This document shows positions 37,237 through 46,756 of a stretch of 64,000 nucleotides of DNA, piece by piece. Position 1 is the stretch's first letter; each line of letters begins with the position of its first letter. Source of the DNA: an uncultured Phycisphaerales bacterium (GTDB taxonomy: Bacteria > Planctomycetota > Phycisphaerae > Sedimentisphaerales > Anaerobacaceae); NCBI GenBank assembly GCA_903857265.1, contig CAIODZ010000031.1, forward strand, positions 21,363-85,362, written 5' to 3'. The position numbers and the translations under genes were made by a program. A model generated the notes under the pieces. That model was not told the DNA's origin, ran no database searches, and worked only from the letters and a program-made list of their open reading frames with translations.

Positions 37237-38709
37237 ATGGATAAGAATAAAATCATCGCAGAAGGTATAACATTCGATGATGTCCTGCTCATTCCCGCCA
37301 AGAGCGATTTAGTGCCCAGCCAGGCAGACACAAGAACCCGCCTCACCAACAACATCATGATTAATATCCCCCTTGTCTCAGCGGCGATGGACACCGTTAC
37401 AGAATCCTCGCTGGCAATCGCGCTCGCTCAGGAAGGCGGCATCGGCATAATCCACAAAAACCTGCCCGTCGCCGACCAGAAAAGGGAAGTTGTCAAGGTC
37501 AAACGCTCCGAAAACGGCGTCATAATAGACCCGATTACCCTCTCGCCCGATGAGCCGGTCCGAAAAGCCCAGCAGATGATGACCGAGCAGAACGTCTCAG
37601 GCATACCCATCGTCGAGGGCAGAAAACTCCGCGGCATCCTCACCAAAAGAGACCTCAAATTCCTCAAGGATTACGACGCCAAAATCAGTTCGGTAATGGT
37701 AAAAAACAACCTCGTAACAGCCCCGCCCAATACCACGCTCGAACAGGCCAAGGGAATCCTGCAGGAACATAAAGTCGAAAAGCTGCTGCTGGTCAACGAT
37801 AATGGCGACCTGACGGGTCTGATAACAATGAGAGATATCGACCGGGTCGAGCGATACTCAATCGCCGCCCGCGACCAGAGAGGCCGATTGAGAGTCGGAG
37901 CCGCCGTCGGCGTCCACGATTACGAAAGAGTCGAGGCCCTCATCGCCGCCGAAGTTGATGTAATCGTTGTCGATACCGCTCACGGCCATTCGCAAAACGT
38001 CATCGACACCGTAAAAACAATTAAAAGCAATTACAGTATCGACGTCATCGCGGGCAATATCGCGACCGCCGACGCTGCCAAAGACCTCATCGACGCAGGC
38101 GTAAACGCCGTAAAAGTCGGAATCGGCCCCGGCGCTATTTGCACCACAAGAATAATCTCCGGCGCAGGTATGCCCCAGGTCTCCGCGATAATGAACTGCC
38201 TCTTGGAGGCCTCTAAACACGATATCCCCGTCATCGCCGATGGCGGTATCCGCCACTCAGGTGACATCACCAAGGCCATTGCCGCCGGTGCCTCAACCGT
38301 GATGCTCGGCTCACTCTTCGCAGGTCTCCGCGAAAGTCCGGGACAGTTAGTCATCTACAAAGGCAGACAGTTCAAGGAATACAGGGGTATGGGTTCTCTC
38401 GGTGCGATGATAAAAGGTTCCGCCGACAGATATGGACAGAAAGCCACCGCCTCCAGAGACAAGCTCGTCCCCGAAGGCGTCGAAGGTCGTGTCCCCTACC
38501 GCGGCTCGCTCAGCGATTTTGTTTACCAGCTCGTTGGCGGACTAAGGGCCGGCATGGGTTACTGCGGAACTCGAAATATCGAAGAGCTTCGCACCAAAGC
38601 GCGTTTCGTCCGCGTAAGCTCCGCATCCGTCAGCGAATCGCACCCGCACGATATAAAAATAACCAAAGAATCGCCAAACTATTCGACAGTCGAACCACTT
38701 GAGGACTAA
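37237..38709 (+). CDS. guaB: IMP dehydrogenase
   Basis: Oxidises IMP to XMP with NAD+, the committed step to GMP. 490 residues, with a TIM barrel interrupted by a CBS pair (about residues 90-210). The catalytic loop [15 protein letters not shown] carries the cysteine, and [20 protein letters not shown] and [10 protein letters not shown] are in place. GGAG lies 8 bases before the ATG. It is followed after 34 bases by guaA, an operon serving GMP synthesis. Confidence 0.97.
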   Translation: MDKNKIIAEGITFDDVLLIPAKSDLVPSQADTRTRLTNNIMINIPLVSAAMDTVTESSLAIALAQEGGIGIIHKNLPVADQKREVVKVKRSENGVIIDPITLSPDEPVRKAQQMMTEQNVSGIPIVEGRKLRGILTKRDLKFLKDYDAKISSVMVKNNLVTAPPNTTLEQAKGILQEHKVEKLLLVNDNGDLTGLITMRDIDRVERYSIAARDQRGRLRVGAAVGVHDYERVEALIAAEVDVIVVDTAHGHSQNVIDTVKTIKSNYSIDVIAGNIATADAAKDLIDAGVNAVKVGIGPGAICTTRIISGAGMPQVSAIMNCLLEASKHDIPVIADGGIRHSGDITKAIAAGASTVMLGSLFAGLRESPGQLVIYKGRQFKEYRGMGSLGAMIKGSADRYGQKATASRDKLVPEGVEGRVPYRGSLSDFVYQLVGGLRAGMGYCGTRNIEELRTKARFVRVSSASVSESHPHDIKITKESPNYSTVEPLED

Positions 38710-38743
38710 AAACTATCCGCTACACGCTATACGCTGAAAAACT

Positions 38744-40285
38744 ATGAACCACGAAACAATTGCGATTCTCGACTTCGGCAGCCAATATGTGCAGCTCATC
38801 GCAAGGCGTGTCCGCGAGCATAACGTTTACTCCCAAATCTTCCCCGCCAATACTCCCGCGAAAACACTGGCGAAAGAAAACCTCAAAGGAATAATCCTCT
38901 CAGGCGGCCCCGCCAGCGTCTATGACAAAAACGCAATCAAATGCGACGAGAAAATCTTCAACCTCGACGTCCCCATCCTCGGCATCTGCTACGGCATGCA
39001 CCTCGGCTGCTCCGTCCTCGGCGCAAAAGTCGTCCCCGCAAAACACAGGGAATACGGACGGGCAAATCTGACAATCACTAACAAAGTAGGCCTGATGGCG
39101 AAACTCCCTGACTCAATAACCGTCTGGGAAAGTCACGGCGACCAGGTCGAGGACGCCGACCACAACTTCATCAAGCTCGCCTCCACAAAAACCTGCCCCT
39201 TCGCCGCCGTAAAACACAAAAAACAAAAATTCTTCGGCGTCCAGTTCCACCCCGAGGTCTCGCACACCCCCAAAGGCGCGGTCATCCTCAAAAATTTCCT
39301 CTACGATATCTGCGACTGCGCGGGCGACTGGAAAATGAGCGATTTCGTCGCCGATACCGTCAAAAAAATCAATAAACAGGTCGGCGACCATACAGTCATC
39401 TGCGGCCTCTCCGGTGGCGTCGATTCCTCCGTTACAGCCGCCCTGCTCCACAAAGCCATAGGCGACCGCCTCGTCTGCATCTTCGTCGATAATGGCCTCC
39501 TCCGCAAAAACGAACGCGAACAGGTCGAATCCACCTTCCGCGATCACTTCCACATCAACCTGCGCGTCGTTGACTGGTCAAAACAATTCCTCTCGAAACT
39601 CGCAGGCGTCACCGACCCCCAGCAAAAACGCAAAGTCATCGGCGCAGAATTCATCGCCGCCTTCAAATCCAAAGCGTCAAAAATCAAAAACGCCAAATTC
39701 CTCGCCCAGGGCACCCTCTACCCCGACGTCATCGAATCCGGCGCCAAAGATGGCAACCCCGCTGCGAATATAAAACTGCACCACAACGTGGGAGGCCTCC
39801 CCAAAGAGCTTGGCTTCGAATTGGTCGAGCCGTTAAGAGATTTGTTCAAAGACGAAGTCCGCGTTGTTGGCGAATACCTGGGCCTTCCCGAACACATCGT
39901 TTGGCGTCATCCCTTCCCGGGTCCTGGATTAGCGGTGCGCATAATAGGCGAAATTACCCCCAAACGCCTCGAAGTCCTGCGTGCCGCCGACGAAATCCTC
40001 ATCGACGAAATCAAATCCGCAGGCCTTTACAGAAAAATCTCGCAGGCCCTCGCCGTCCTTGTCCCCGTCCAGACCGTCGGCGTTATGGGCGATGGCAGGA
40101 CCTTTGAAAACGTCATCGCAATCCGCGCCGTCGAAACCACCGACTTTATGACCGCTGATTTTTCCCAAATCCCTTATGAGGTGCTGGGGCTTATTTCGAG
40201 CAGAATCATAAACGAGGTTCGTGGCGTAAATCGCGTCGTTTACGACATCTCCAGCAAACCCCCAGCAACTATCGAATGGGAATAA
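38744..40285 (+). CDS. guaA: GMP synthase (glutamine-hydrolysing)
   Basis: Aminates XMP to GMP. 513 residues: class I glutamine amidotransferase ([11 protein letters not shown] holding the catalytic Cys; [11 protein letters not shown] with the His), ATP pyrophosphatase ([18 protein letters not shown]-loop) and C-terminal dimer domain ending in the conserved IEWE. Directly follows guaB with no gene between. No start or length anomaly. Confidence 0.97.
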   Translation: MNHETIAILDFGSQYVQLIARRVREHNVYSQIFPANTPAKTLAKENLKGIILSGGPASVYDKNAIKCDEKIFNLDVPILGICYGMHLGCSVLGAKVVPAKHREYGRANLTITNKVGLMAKLPDSITVWESHGDQVEDADHNFIKLASTKTCPFAAVKHKKQKFFGVQFHPEVSHTPKGAVILKNFLYDICDCAGDWKMSDFVADTVKKINKQVGDHTVICGLSGGVDSSVTAALLHKAIGDRLVCIFVDNGLLRKNEREQVESTFRDHFHINLRVVDWSKQFLSKLAGVTDPQQKRKVIGAEFIAAFKSKASKIKNAKFLAQGTLYPDVIESGAKDGNPAANIKLHHNVGGLPKELGFELVEPLRDLFKDEVRVVGEYLGLPEHIVWRHPFPGPGLAVRIIGEITPKRLEVLRAADEILIDEIKSAGLYRKISQALAVLVPVQTVGVMGDGRTFENVIAIRAVETTDFMTADFSQIPYEVLGLISSRIINEVRGVNRVVYDISSKPPATIEWE

Positions 40286-40309
40286 GTCCCCTTCCTCATC
40301 CGCCCGCCT

Positions 40310-40530
40310 GTCCCCTCGTAGCGAAGCGAAGATCCCCGCATGTCTTCGGCGGGGAGCCAGCTACCTTGGTTCCTCTGTCGGGGACCCAGTATTTTTCTCT
40401 AACTTCTTACTTCTAACTTCTAAATTCTAAATTCTAACTTCTCCCTTCTCACTTCTTAATTCTCAATTCTCAATTCTAACTTCTCCCTTCTAACTTCTTA
40501 ATTCTAACTTCTAACTTCTCACTTCTGTCT
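40310..40530. repeat. TTCTAACTTC degenerate tandem array
   Basis: About 140 bases (40390-40530) of imperfect TTCTAACTTC / TTCTCAATTC words repeated head to tail, preceded by GC-rich words (GTAGCGAAGCGAAGATCCCCG) of another dispersed family. The array overlaps the 3' end of the AP2-HNH gene. A second short array of the same word occurs at 41505-41540, on the other side of that gene. Confidence 0.85.
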
Positions 40531-41104
40531 CTTGGAAGTTTAATTGTGCGAACTCCCCATGGTATTTCTTCGCCGCCTTATCGTATGCCCTCGCCGCTTT
40601 TGTTTCATCATCGAATCTGCCAAGCCATATCCTTTTCCCCTCTACTGTGGTTCTTGCTACCCATCGCCCGGATTGTTTCTCGAAGAAGACCCCGATAAAC
40701 CGCGATGTTGTTTTTCTGGTGGTCTTTCCTTTATTGAACTGGTTCTGCGAATGTGTCGCCAGCCGAAGGTTCTCTTTCCTGTTGTCTAAGGTATTGCGAT
40801 TGTGATGGTCAACCAGCATCCCCGCCGGCTCACCCATTATTTCCCTGTGCATCGAAATAATTTTTGTCCTGTTGTTCGAATCGCCCACTAACCGCACCGC
40901 GTAAATTCGAGGCCCGTTTTCCTTCGCGCACCAGTTAAACCTGTTCAACTGATAGAAGTCCCCCGGCTCAACAATCGTAAACCTCCCTTCGCCTAATGGA
41001 ATTTTGCGAAACGCCTGCCCATATTTGCCCCTGCGATAAACCATCACCGGCCACGCAAATATTTTATCTAACCAGTTTGGAACACTAAATTCAATCCTCG
41101 TCAT
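40511..41104 (-). CDS. HNH endonuclease with AP2 DNA-binding domain
   Basis: 197 residues: an HNH_3-type domain (VDHHNRNTLDNRKENLRLA, residues about 100-120) followed by an AP2 domain (SRFIGVFFEKQSGRWVART, then WLGRFDDETKAARAYDKAA). This is the layout of free-standing homing or mobile endonucleases. AGGAGG lies 5 bases before the ATG at 41104, an excellent ribosome site, so it is likely expressed. The last residues come from the TTCTAACTTC array. No host intron or intein is seen nearby. Confidence 0.88.
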   Translation of the reverse strand: MTRIEFSVPNWLDKIFAWPVMVYRRGKYGQAFRKIPLGEGRFTIVEPGDFYQLNRFNWCAKENGPRIYAVRLVGDSNNRTKIISMHREIMGEPAGMLVDHHNRNTLDNRKENLRLATHSQNQFNKGKTTRKTTSRFIGVFFEKQSGRWVARTTVEGKRIWLGRFDDETKAARAYDKAAKKYHGEFAQLNFQETEVRS

Positions 41105-41633
41105 AACATCCTCCTTGCTTGCCACGGCGTAGCCCTTAGGCGAAGCCGGGTCCCCAACTCAACACTAAAAACTCAACACGGAGCGGAGCGACGAGCCCGC
41201 TTCGGAAACTCATAACTACGGAGGAACACGCTTCCTCCGTATATGGCGCGATCTTGCGCGCTTTTGACGAAAACTAAGGGATTTCCTGATGGGGTCAAAA
41301 ACGATAAGTCCTTATGCCGAAAAGAGATAAATTTTTTTATTTTTTTCGCATCTAAGGGTTTTCGACCTGCGCTAAAATGAATAACAACTGTTTTTGTCCA
41401 GAATTTAAAACATTGGTGCAAAAGGGGTTACAGCAAAAACGGGCGCCACAAATGTCCCCTATTGTTTCTGTAAGTGTCGATGTATAAAGATTTTAACACT
41501 GCTTTCTTACTTCTAACTTCTCAATTCTAACTTCTAACGATTGCTCCCTTGTAAACCCCGTGCCGAATAGTACAATTACCGATATCCCAAACGGACAAAT
41601 CCTATTTGAAGAGGCAAAAAACAAGGGCTGGAT
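41105..41633. other. Gene-free stretch with hairpins
   Basis: No credible gene. It holds GTAGCCCTTAGGCGAAGCCGG-type repeat words near 41130, a perfect 10-pair hairpin at 41217-41241 (TACGGAGGAA / TTCCTCCGTA), a GCGCG hairpin followed by four Ts near 41245-41264, an AT-rich section and the short TTCTAACTTC array at 41505-41540 upstream of the Roco gene. Confidence 0.5.
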
Positions 41634-44204
41634 ATGAATAAACAGAAACTGCTTGAAATCATCCAAAACGCGGCTAAAACGCGACAGAAAAAGCTTAATT
41701 TAAGTGGCCAAAAAATAAAGGAATTGCCTCCTGAGATAGGGCAACTAACAAACCTGACGGAGCTTAATCTTCTCGCTAATCAAATTACCTCACTACCTCC
41801 GGAGATTGGGCAACTAACGAACCTGAAGGAGCTTCGTCTTTCCAATAATCAACTTGCCTCGCTGCCTGTTGAAATTTGGCAACTTACGAACCTGACGACG
41901 CTTGATCTTTCCAATAATCAACTTTCCTTACTGCCTGCTGAGATTGGACGACTTAAGAATCTGACATCGCTTTTTATTTCCAATAATCAACTTGCCTCAC
42001 TGCCTGCTGAAATTGGGCAACTTACGAACCTGACGGCGCTTCATCTTTCCGATAATCAACTTACCTCGCTGCCTGCTGAGATTGGGAAACTAACGAACCT
42101 GATATCGCTTTGGCTTCACCTTAATCAACTTTCCTCACTGCCCGCGGAAATTGAGCAACTAACGAACCTGATGGTGCTTATTCTTCTCAATAATCAACTT
42201 TCCTCCCTGCCCCCCGAAATAGGCCAACTAACGAACTTGAGGTCGCTTTATCTTTCCGATAATAAACTTTCCTCCCTGCCCTCCGAAATTGGCCAGCTAA
42301 CGAACCTGAAACAACTCTATTTGCATAATAATCCCGCCCTTAATCTTCCGCCGGAAATCTTGGGGCCTATTTGGTCGGATATTCTGCAAGATAAAAGCAA
42401 ATCGGTCAAACCTGCTGATATTCTTAATTTTTACTTCCGGCGACTGAAAGAGAATACCAGACCCTTGAATGAAGTGAAGGTGATACTTGTAGGCCAGGGT
42501 AAAGTAGGAAAGACCTCCCTCTTAAAACGTTTAATGAATCAGCCGTTCGATCCAAACGAATCTCAAACACACGGTATTAAGATTCATCGTTTTCCCAGAA
42601 CCATCAACGGAGAGACAATCAACCTCAACATCTGGGACTTCGGCGGCCAGGAGATTATGCACGCCACCCACCAGTTCTTTCTGACCGAACGAACTATTTA
42701 CGTACTTGTGTTGGATTCCCGTGTGAATCGCTTTACCAATAAGGTGGATTATTGGTTGCGTCTGATTGAAGGATTCGCTAAACAGTCGCCAGTTATTGTG
42801 GTGTGCAATCAGTGTGACCAGCAACATATGGATCTCGACTGGACGGGCTTGCCGAAGAAATTTCCCTTGTTAAAACGATTCGTCAAATCCGTCGCCTGCT
42901 GCGAATCGCCAAATGGTCCTCTTGGCATAGATGATGTGTGGTCTGCCATTGACGAAGAGGCCTCACGTCTCGATTCTGTCCATATCCCTTATCCGGTATC
43001 GTATTTCACGGTCAAGGAAAAGCTCGAAGACCTCAAGCAAAAAAATAAAATCCCGTATCTGACCAATACACAATATTCCGATCTCTGCACAAATGCAGGT
43101 GTCATTGGGGATCAGGAACAAGCCCGTCTTTTGGACATTCTGAACAGTTTGGGAGTGATGCTTTATTATGGAAAGCATGCCGTTATGCGGGATGTGAATG
43201 TGCTCAATCCCGAATGGATTACCAATGGTGTCTATTCGATCATCAATAACCCTGATTTGCTCCGGGCTCGAAACGGCATCTTGGATATCGGAAAACTCGA
43301 CCGTATTTTAGACCCGGCGGTTTATCCAAAAGAATGCCATCGTTTCATCCTCGATATGATGGAAAAATTTGAGTTGATTTTCCCCATGGATGGAACAAGA
43401 GGTTCGCAGTATCTTATCCCGGATTTACTAAGTGAACAGCAGCCGTTTACCGGAAAATGGGAAAATGTAATTCGGTTTGAATACGAATACGACCCTTTAC
43501 CTGATAGCATCATAACTCGGTTTATTGTTCGTATGCATCCGTCCATTTATCAGGGCACATATTGGCGAAACGGCGTAGTTTTGAAATCACGGGAAGGAAG
43601 ACATCCGGCCCTGATAGTTTCCGACCAGGATTTAAATAAAATATCTATCCTTGTTGAAACATCGTCCGGCTCGGAAAAAAGTGCTAAACGTTTTTTGCGT
43701 GATATTCGTTTGCAGTTAGAGCACATCAATGCAAGGCCTGAGCGAAAGGGTATTACCGAAATAGTGCCGCTTCCAAATGACCCGACTAAAGGTGTCAGTT
43801 ATGACCATTTATGTTTGCTGGAAGAAAAAGGTATCCACGATTATCTGCCTGATGGTGCCAAAGAAAAAATCGATGTTCAGGAATTGCTGAATCGAATTGA
43901 AGAACCCGAATGGCGCGAAGAAAAACGCCGTCGATTAGAATCAATTCAAATTTCGGAATCTTTGATAACTCAATTTGCTGCTCCTTCTCATAAAAAAGTT
44001 GATAAGGAACCTTTGCGCACAAAAGCTCATCAAATCATCACGATTATTGTCGGACTTATTGCCATATTCGGTTTTATTACGGGAATAAGAAGTTGTAGGG
44101 ACATACCGCAGAAGAAACCTTCCTCGCCCGCGACAAACCAGCCCAACACCCCGCCCGCGCTATCAATTAGTAGCTCATCTGAGGATAACGAAGTCAACCA
44201 GTAA
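41634..44204 (+). CDS. Roco protein: LRR, Roc GTPase, COR and C-terminal TM segment
   Basis: 856 residues. Residues about 22-235 hold nine 23-residue leucine-rich repeats (LPPEIGQLTNL type), encoded by 69-base near-identical units. Roc GTPase follows: P-loop GQGKVGKTSLLKRL near 286-299, DFGGQE near 336 (switch II, DxxGQ) and CNQCD (NKxD variant). Residues about 460-770 form the COR domain. A membrane helix (about 799-820, IITIIVGLIAIFGFITGI) and a Ser/Pro/Asn tail end the protein. Bacterial Roco proteins are dimeric GTPases of unclear role. More AT-rich than its neighbours, suggesting transfer. Confidence 0.93.
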   Translation: MNKQKLLEIIQNAAKTRQKKLNLSGQKIKELPPEIGQLTNLTELNLLANQITSLPPEIGQLTNLKELRLSNNQLASLPVEIWQLTNLTTLDLSNNQLSLLPAEIGRLKNLTSLFISNNQLASLPAEIGQLTNLTALHLSDNQLTSLPAEIGKLTNLISLWLHLNQLSSLPAEIEQLTNLMVLILLNNQLSSLPPEIGQLTNLRSLYLSDNKLSSLPSEIGQLTNLKQLYLHNNPALNLPPEILGPIWSDILQDKSKSVKPADILNFYFRRLKENTRPLNEVKVILVGQGKVGKTSLLKRLMNQPFDPNESQTHGIKIHRFPRTINGETINLNIWDFGGQEIMHATHQFFLTERTIYVLVLDSRVNRFTNKVDYWLRLIEGFAKQSPVIVVCNQCDQQHMDLDWTGLPKKFPLLKRFVKSVACCESPNGPLGIDDVWSAIDEEASRLDSVHIPYPVSYFTVKEKLEDLKQKNKIPYLTNTQYSDLCTNAGVIGDQEQARLLDILNSLGVMLYYGKHAVMRDVNVLNPEWITNGVYSIINNPDLLRARNGILDIGKLDRILDPAVYPKECHRFILDMMEKFELIFPMDGTRGSQYLIPDLLSEQQPFTGKWENVIRFEYEYDPLPDSIITRFIVRMHPSIYQGTYWRNGVVLKSREGRHPALIVSDQDLNKISILVETSSGSEKSAKRFLRDIRLQLEHINARPERKGITEIVPLPNDPTKGVSYDHLCLLEEKGIHDYLPDGAKEKIDVQELLNRIEEPEWREEKRRRLESIQISESLITQFAAPSHKKVDKEPLRTKAHQIITIIVGLIAIFGFITGIRSCRDIPQKKPSSPATNQPNTPPALSISSSSEDNEVNQ

Positions 44205-44766
44205 ATCGCCTGAGGGTGAAAAGCGAATAGTTCGGCTGCAATTGGCCAAATTGTTAAAAAAATCCCGCAAACTCCGCATCCTTAAATCGCCAACCGGCAA
44301 TCGACAATTGCTTAATCCGTGTCTTTGCTCGTCTTGAATTGATGGCTTCGGCCAACGTCGGCTAAATAGCCGAAGGAAAAACAGTCAGCTTTATAAAAGG
44401 GCGATTAGCCCTTGTGGGCGAAACGAGGGCCTTGCGCACGAATCATATTTGGAGCAAAGGCCGTGTTGAGAACATTTACCCGCCGTGCAGTTTGGCGGGC
44501 AAAGCTGACTGTTCTCTGTGGAATCTGTGTCCTCTGTGGCTAAAAAAACCTGCGGAATCTGCGAAATCAGCGTCTAAACCTTTTGTGCATTTTCGTGGCT
44601 AATTAAAACAGTGCAATCTGCGAAATCTGTGGTTTGATTAAATCGGCAATTGAATTGTGGTCTGCTGTCTGTGGTCTTATGTCTGGTGTCTTTGGTCTTA
44701 TGTCTGTGTCAATCCGTGGCATCTGTGGTTAAAAACTTAGTGTCTTTGTGTCTTAGTGGCTAAAAC
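44205..44766. repeat. Gene-free convergent gap with structured element and CTGTGG repeats
   Basis: No credible gene. The left half contains a small hairpin (44359-44372) and a 134-base palindromic element (44380-44513, listed separately). The right half (44514-44765) is made of degenerate words CTGTGGAATCTGTG, GCGAAATCAGCGTCTAA and TGTGGTCTTATGTCT, related to the ACACGGATT family. The gap separates the 3' ends of the Roco and LpxR-like genes. Confidence 0.6.
44380..44513. other. Palindromic element with 13-pair closing helix and three hairpins
   Basis: AACAGTCAGCTTT (44380-44392) and AAAGCTGACTGTT (44501-44513) are perfect inverted repeats. Between them three hairpins can form: AAGGGC-GATTA-GCCCTT, GGCCTTGC with GCAAAGGCC around an 18-base loop, and CCCGCC with GGCGGG. 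Together they give a four-way junction. It may be a structured RNA or a small inverted-repeat mobile element. Confidence 0.5.
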
Positions 44767-45741
44767 TTAAAATCGCCACATCATATTTATCGCCCCGTAC
44801 GAATCCGTGCTGCCCTGCTCTTTATATTCTCTCGTCATGAACGTCTGCGAATAGTTCACCTCGAACGCTTTGTATCGATAAGCGATTCCCATCTGGAGCA
44901 CCCCGACCGCCGGCTCCGTCGTAAGTCCGCTCAAAAACCGGTTATACTCAACCAGCTTGCCCCCCACCCGCGTAAAAAGATACATCGATTGATTTCCCGC
45001 GGGTCTATTAATGCACGCCGACGCCGGCGCCTCAAGCCGCCCAGGTCCAAAATCATTCGGCAGATTCATCCCGTATCTGAAAACTATCCCACCAATCGCG
45101 TTGCGGTGCAGCGTTCCAGCCGTCGCCCCGTATTCCAGGTGCGCATCGAAATTTTCCGTCCGCTTGAAATACTGCTCATCAACCCTTTGCCTTCTAATCC
45201 ACGTCAGGTCCGCGTGAAACTCATCGCCCAATTGATTATCCCATCCCTCCGGCTCTGCTACCCCGATATGGCGGTGAATAAATTTTTGAACGTCCCCCCC
45301 GCTCGCCACAGGCCCTATCATCCCCGTGTTCAACTCTAAATGTTCCATCTGGTTTTCAGAGGCCCGCTGCACAAATATTCCCCAATACAGCCACCCCGCG
45401 AATTGCATATCGTGTTTGTCTCGAAGCGCCGGCGCTTCAACATGGTCTGGCGTGTACATATTCTGGCCGAAAAAATATCCCACTGCTGTATTTACTTCCC
45501 CGTCGTTTTGACCGAAACCATTCCAATGCGAATAATCTTTCAGGAAATTAACGTCCGGCTGATGCGTGAACTCCAGTTTTACCCCGTTGGTATAGTGCCG
45601 GTCGGTCTTGTATAAGGGCTTGATAACCGTTCCGTCGTTTTCCAGGTAGAACGCAAGTGTTCCATCTCCGAATGCGATACCATTCATCGCAACGCAGATA
45701 ATCCCCGCAAGGATTGCTATGCTGACCCTGTGTTTTCCCAT
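44767..45741 (-). CDS. LpxR-like outer-membrane protein
   Basis: 324 residues with a signal peptide (cleaved after AFG) and a beta-barrel pattern ending in phenylalanine (WRF), as outer-membrane proteins do. FYLENDGTVIKPLYKTDRHYTNG matches the LpxR/DUF2219 signature (END...TDRxYTNG; listed here as broken words ENDGT and TDRHYTNG). LpxR removes the 3'-acyloxyacyl chain of lipid A. Presence supports a Gram-negative outer membrane. Substrate here is not proven; two conserved short motifs and the barrel pattern are the evidence. Confidence 0.8.
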   Translation of the reverse strand: MGKHRVSIAILAGIICVAMNGIAFGDGTLAFYLENDGTVIKPLYKTDRHYTNGVKLEFTHQPDVNFLKDYSHWNGFGQNDGEVNTAVGYFFGQNMYTPDHVEAPALRDKHDMQFAGWLYWGIFVQRASENQMEHLELNTGMIGPVASGGDVQKFIHRHIGVAEPEGWDNQLGDEFHADLTWIRRQRVDEQYFKRTENFDAHLEYGATAGTLHRNAIGGIVFRYGMNLPNDFGPGRLEAPASACINRPAGNQSMYLFTRVGGKLVEYNRFLSGLTTEPAVGVLQMGIAYRYKAFEVNYSQTFMTREYKEQGSTDSYGAINMMWRF

Positions 45742-46157
45742 CTGCTTCTTAATAAAAATTAACTCCTCAACATTACGCTTTGGGCGAGGTCTTCACTGTT
45801 TATATATCGCCTGTTTGACAGTCCTTGGTTTCTATTTTGTGTACCAGCGACCGTTCCTATTCATATATCGCCCATTTTGCCAAAAAAGGTTGAAGCCCGC
45901 CACTTAATTTCGTAGCGCAGCGACCTGTCCCGCCAACTGCCAGATGTCCCTTACGGGAGTAGCCCTTGGCGAATGGCGAAGACCTCGGCGTAATTCTTCA
46001 ATGTAGCCGGGTAGTCCTTCGACGAAGCCGGGTTCGCCCATTCTACAAAAATATCGAACCTTGTCCACCTCCCTTTCCTAAAAATGTATTAAAGAATTGC
46101 CGTATGTGTTGCGGATAAGGATTCCTGCCCGAAATGGAAAACAACTGATATGAACAA
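45742..46157. other. Gene-free stretch with repeat words
   Basis: No gene is supported. It contains two TATATCGCC words (near 45800 and 45865) and GC-rich dispersed words such as GTAGCCCTTGGCGAATGGCGAAG and TCCTTCGACGAAGCCGGGTTCG (45910-46040), seen also near 2150, 40320 and 41130. Confidence 0.5.
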
Positions 46158-46231
46158 TGGGCGGTACAGGATTCGAACCTGTGACCTCGTGCGTGTCGAG
46201 CACGCGCTCTAACCAACTGAGCTAACCGCCC
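46158..46231 (-). tRNA. tRNA-Val (GAC), with C at position 33
   Basis: A full cloverleaf reads on the minus strand: acceptor GGGCGGT with ACCGCCC, D-stem GCTC/GAGC, anticodon stem CGTGC/GCACG, T-arm ACAGG-TTCGAAT-CCTGT, discriminator A. The loop TCGACAC gives anticodon GAC. Position 33, nearly always U, is C here. CCA is not encoded. Confidence 0.93.
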
Positions 46232-46348
46232 GGGACACCCAAAATCCGGTCGGAAATATATTAACGGAAATTGACGGGGAGTCAACCTTATTTATTGTAA
46301 GCTGTGAGGGGGGCATCGCGGAGAGTCAACGTTTTTATAGTTAGATAG

Positions 46349-46438
46349 CCGTCCCACAGATTGTGGGTAAATTATTGGGGATTCGGCCATATTCCGTCCC
46401 AAAGATTGCGGGGGAATTGTCGGGGTTAGGGCATATTC
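46349..46438. repeat. 45-base imperfect tandem duplication
   Basis: Two copies starting CCGTCCCACAGATTG (46349) and CCGTCCCAAAGATTG (46394), each ending GCCATATT or GGCATATT, between the two tRNA genes. Each unit contains CCCACAGATTGTGGG-like dyad symmetry. Confidence 0.75.
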
Positions 46439-46529
46439 CACATTGCCTGTTCCTGATTGGAAGCTGTTTGTTTTGTGTGTAAGCGAGATGATTTTCGGCA
46501 GGCCGGTGAATTGCAAGAGGATATGATAA

Positions 46530-46602
<73 letters not shown>

Positions 46603-46756
46603 TGCTGCCTGTAATAATACCAGATATATGCGATTCTGACAAACAAAAAATCGCAGCCCAACAGGCATTGCTGCCCGCGATTGCTATCCTGATACCATCG
46701 GCTATAATCCGGTAAAACCGATTGCCAAAACGGGGCGTATAACTCGTACACCGGTA

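Noticed and set aside
44380..44513. Integron attC site
   Set aside because: The ends do not fit the RYYYAAC / GTTRRRY core and no integrase is nearby.
46158..46231. tRNA-Ser (CGA) reading of the minus-strand tRNA
   Set aside because: That frame of the anticodon arm breaks the stem, and the variable arm is short; GAC with C33 gives perfect stems.
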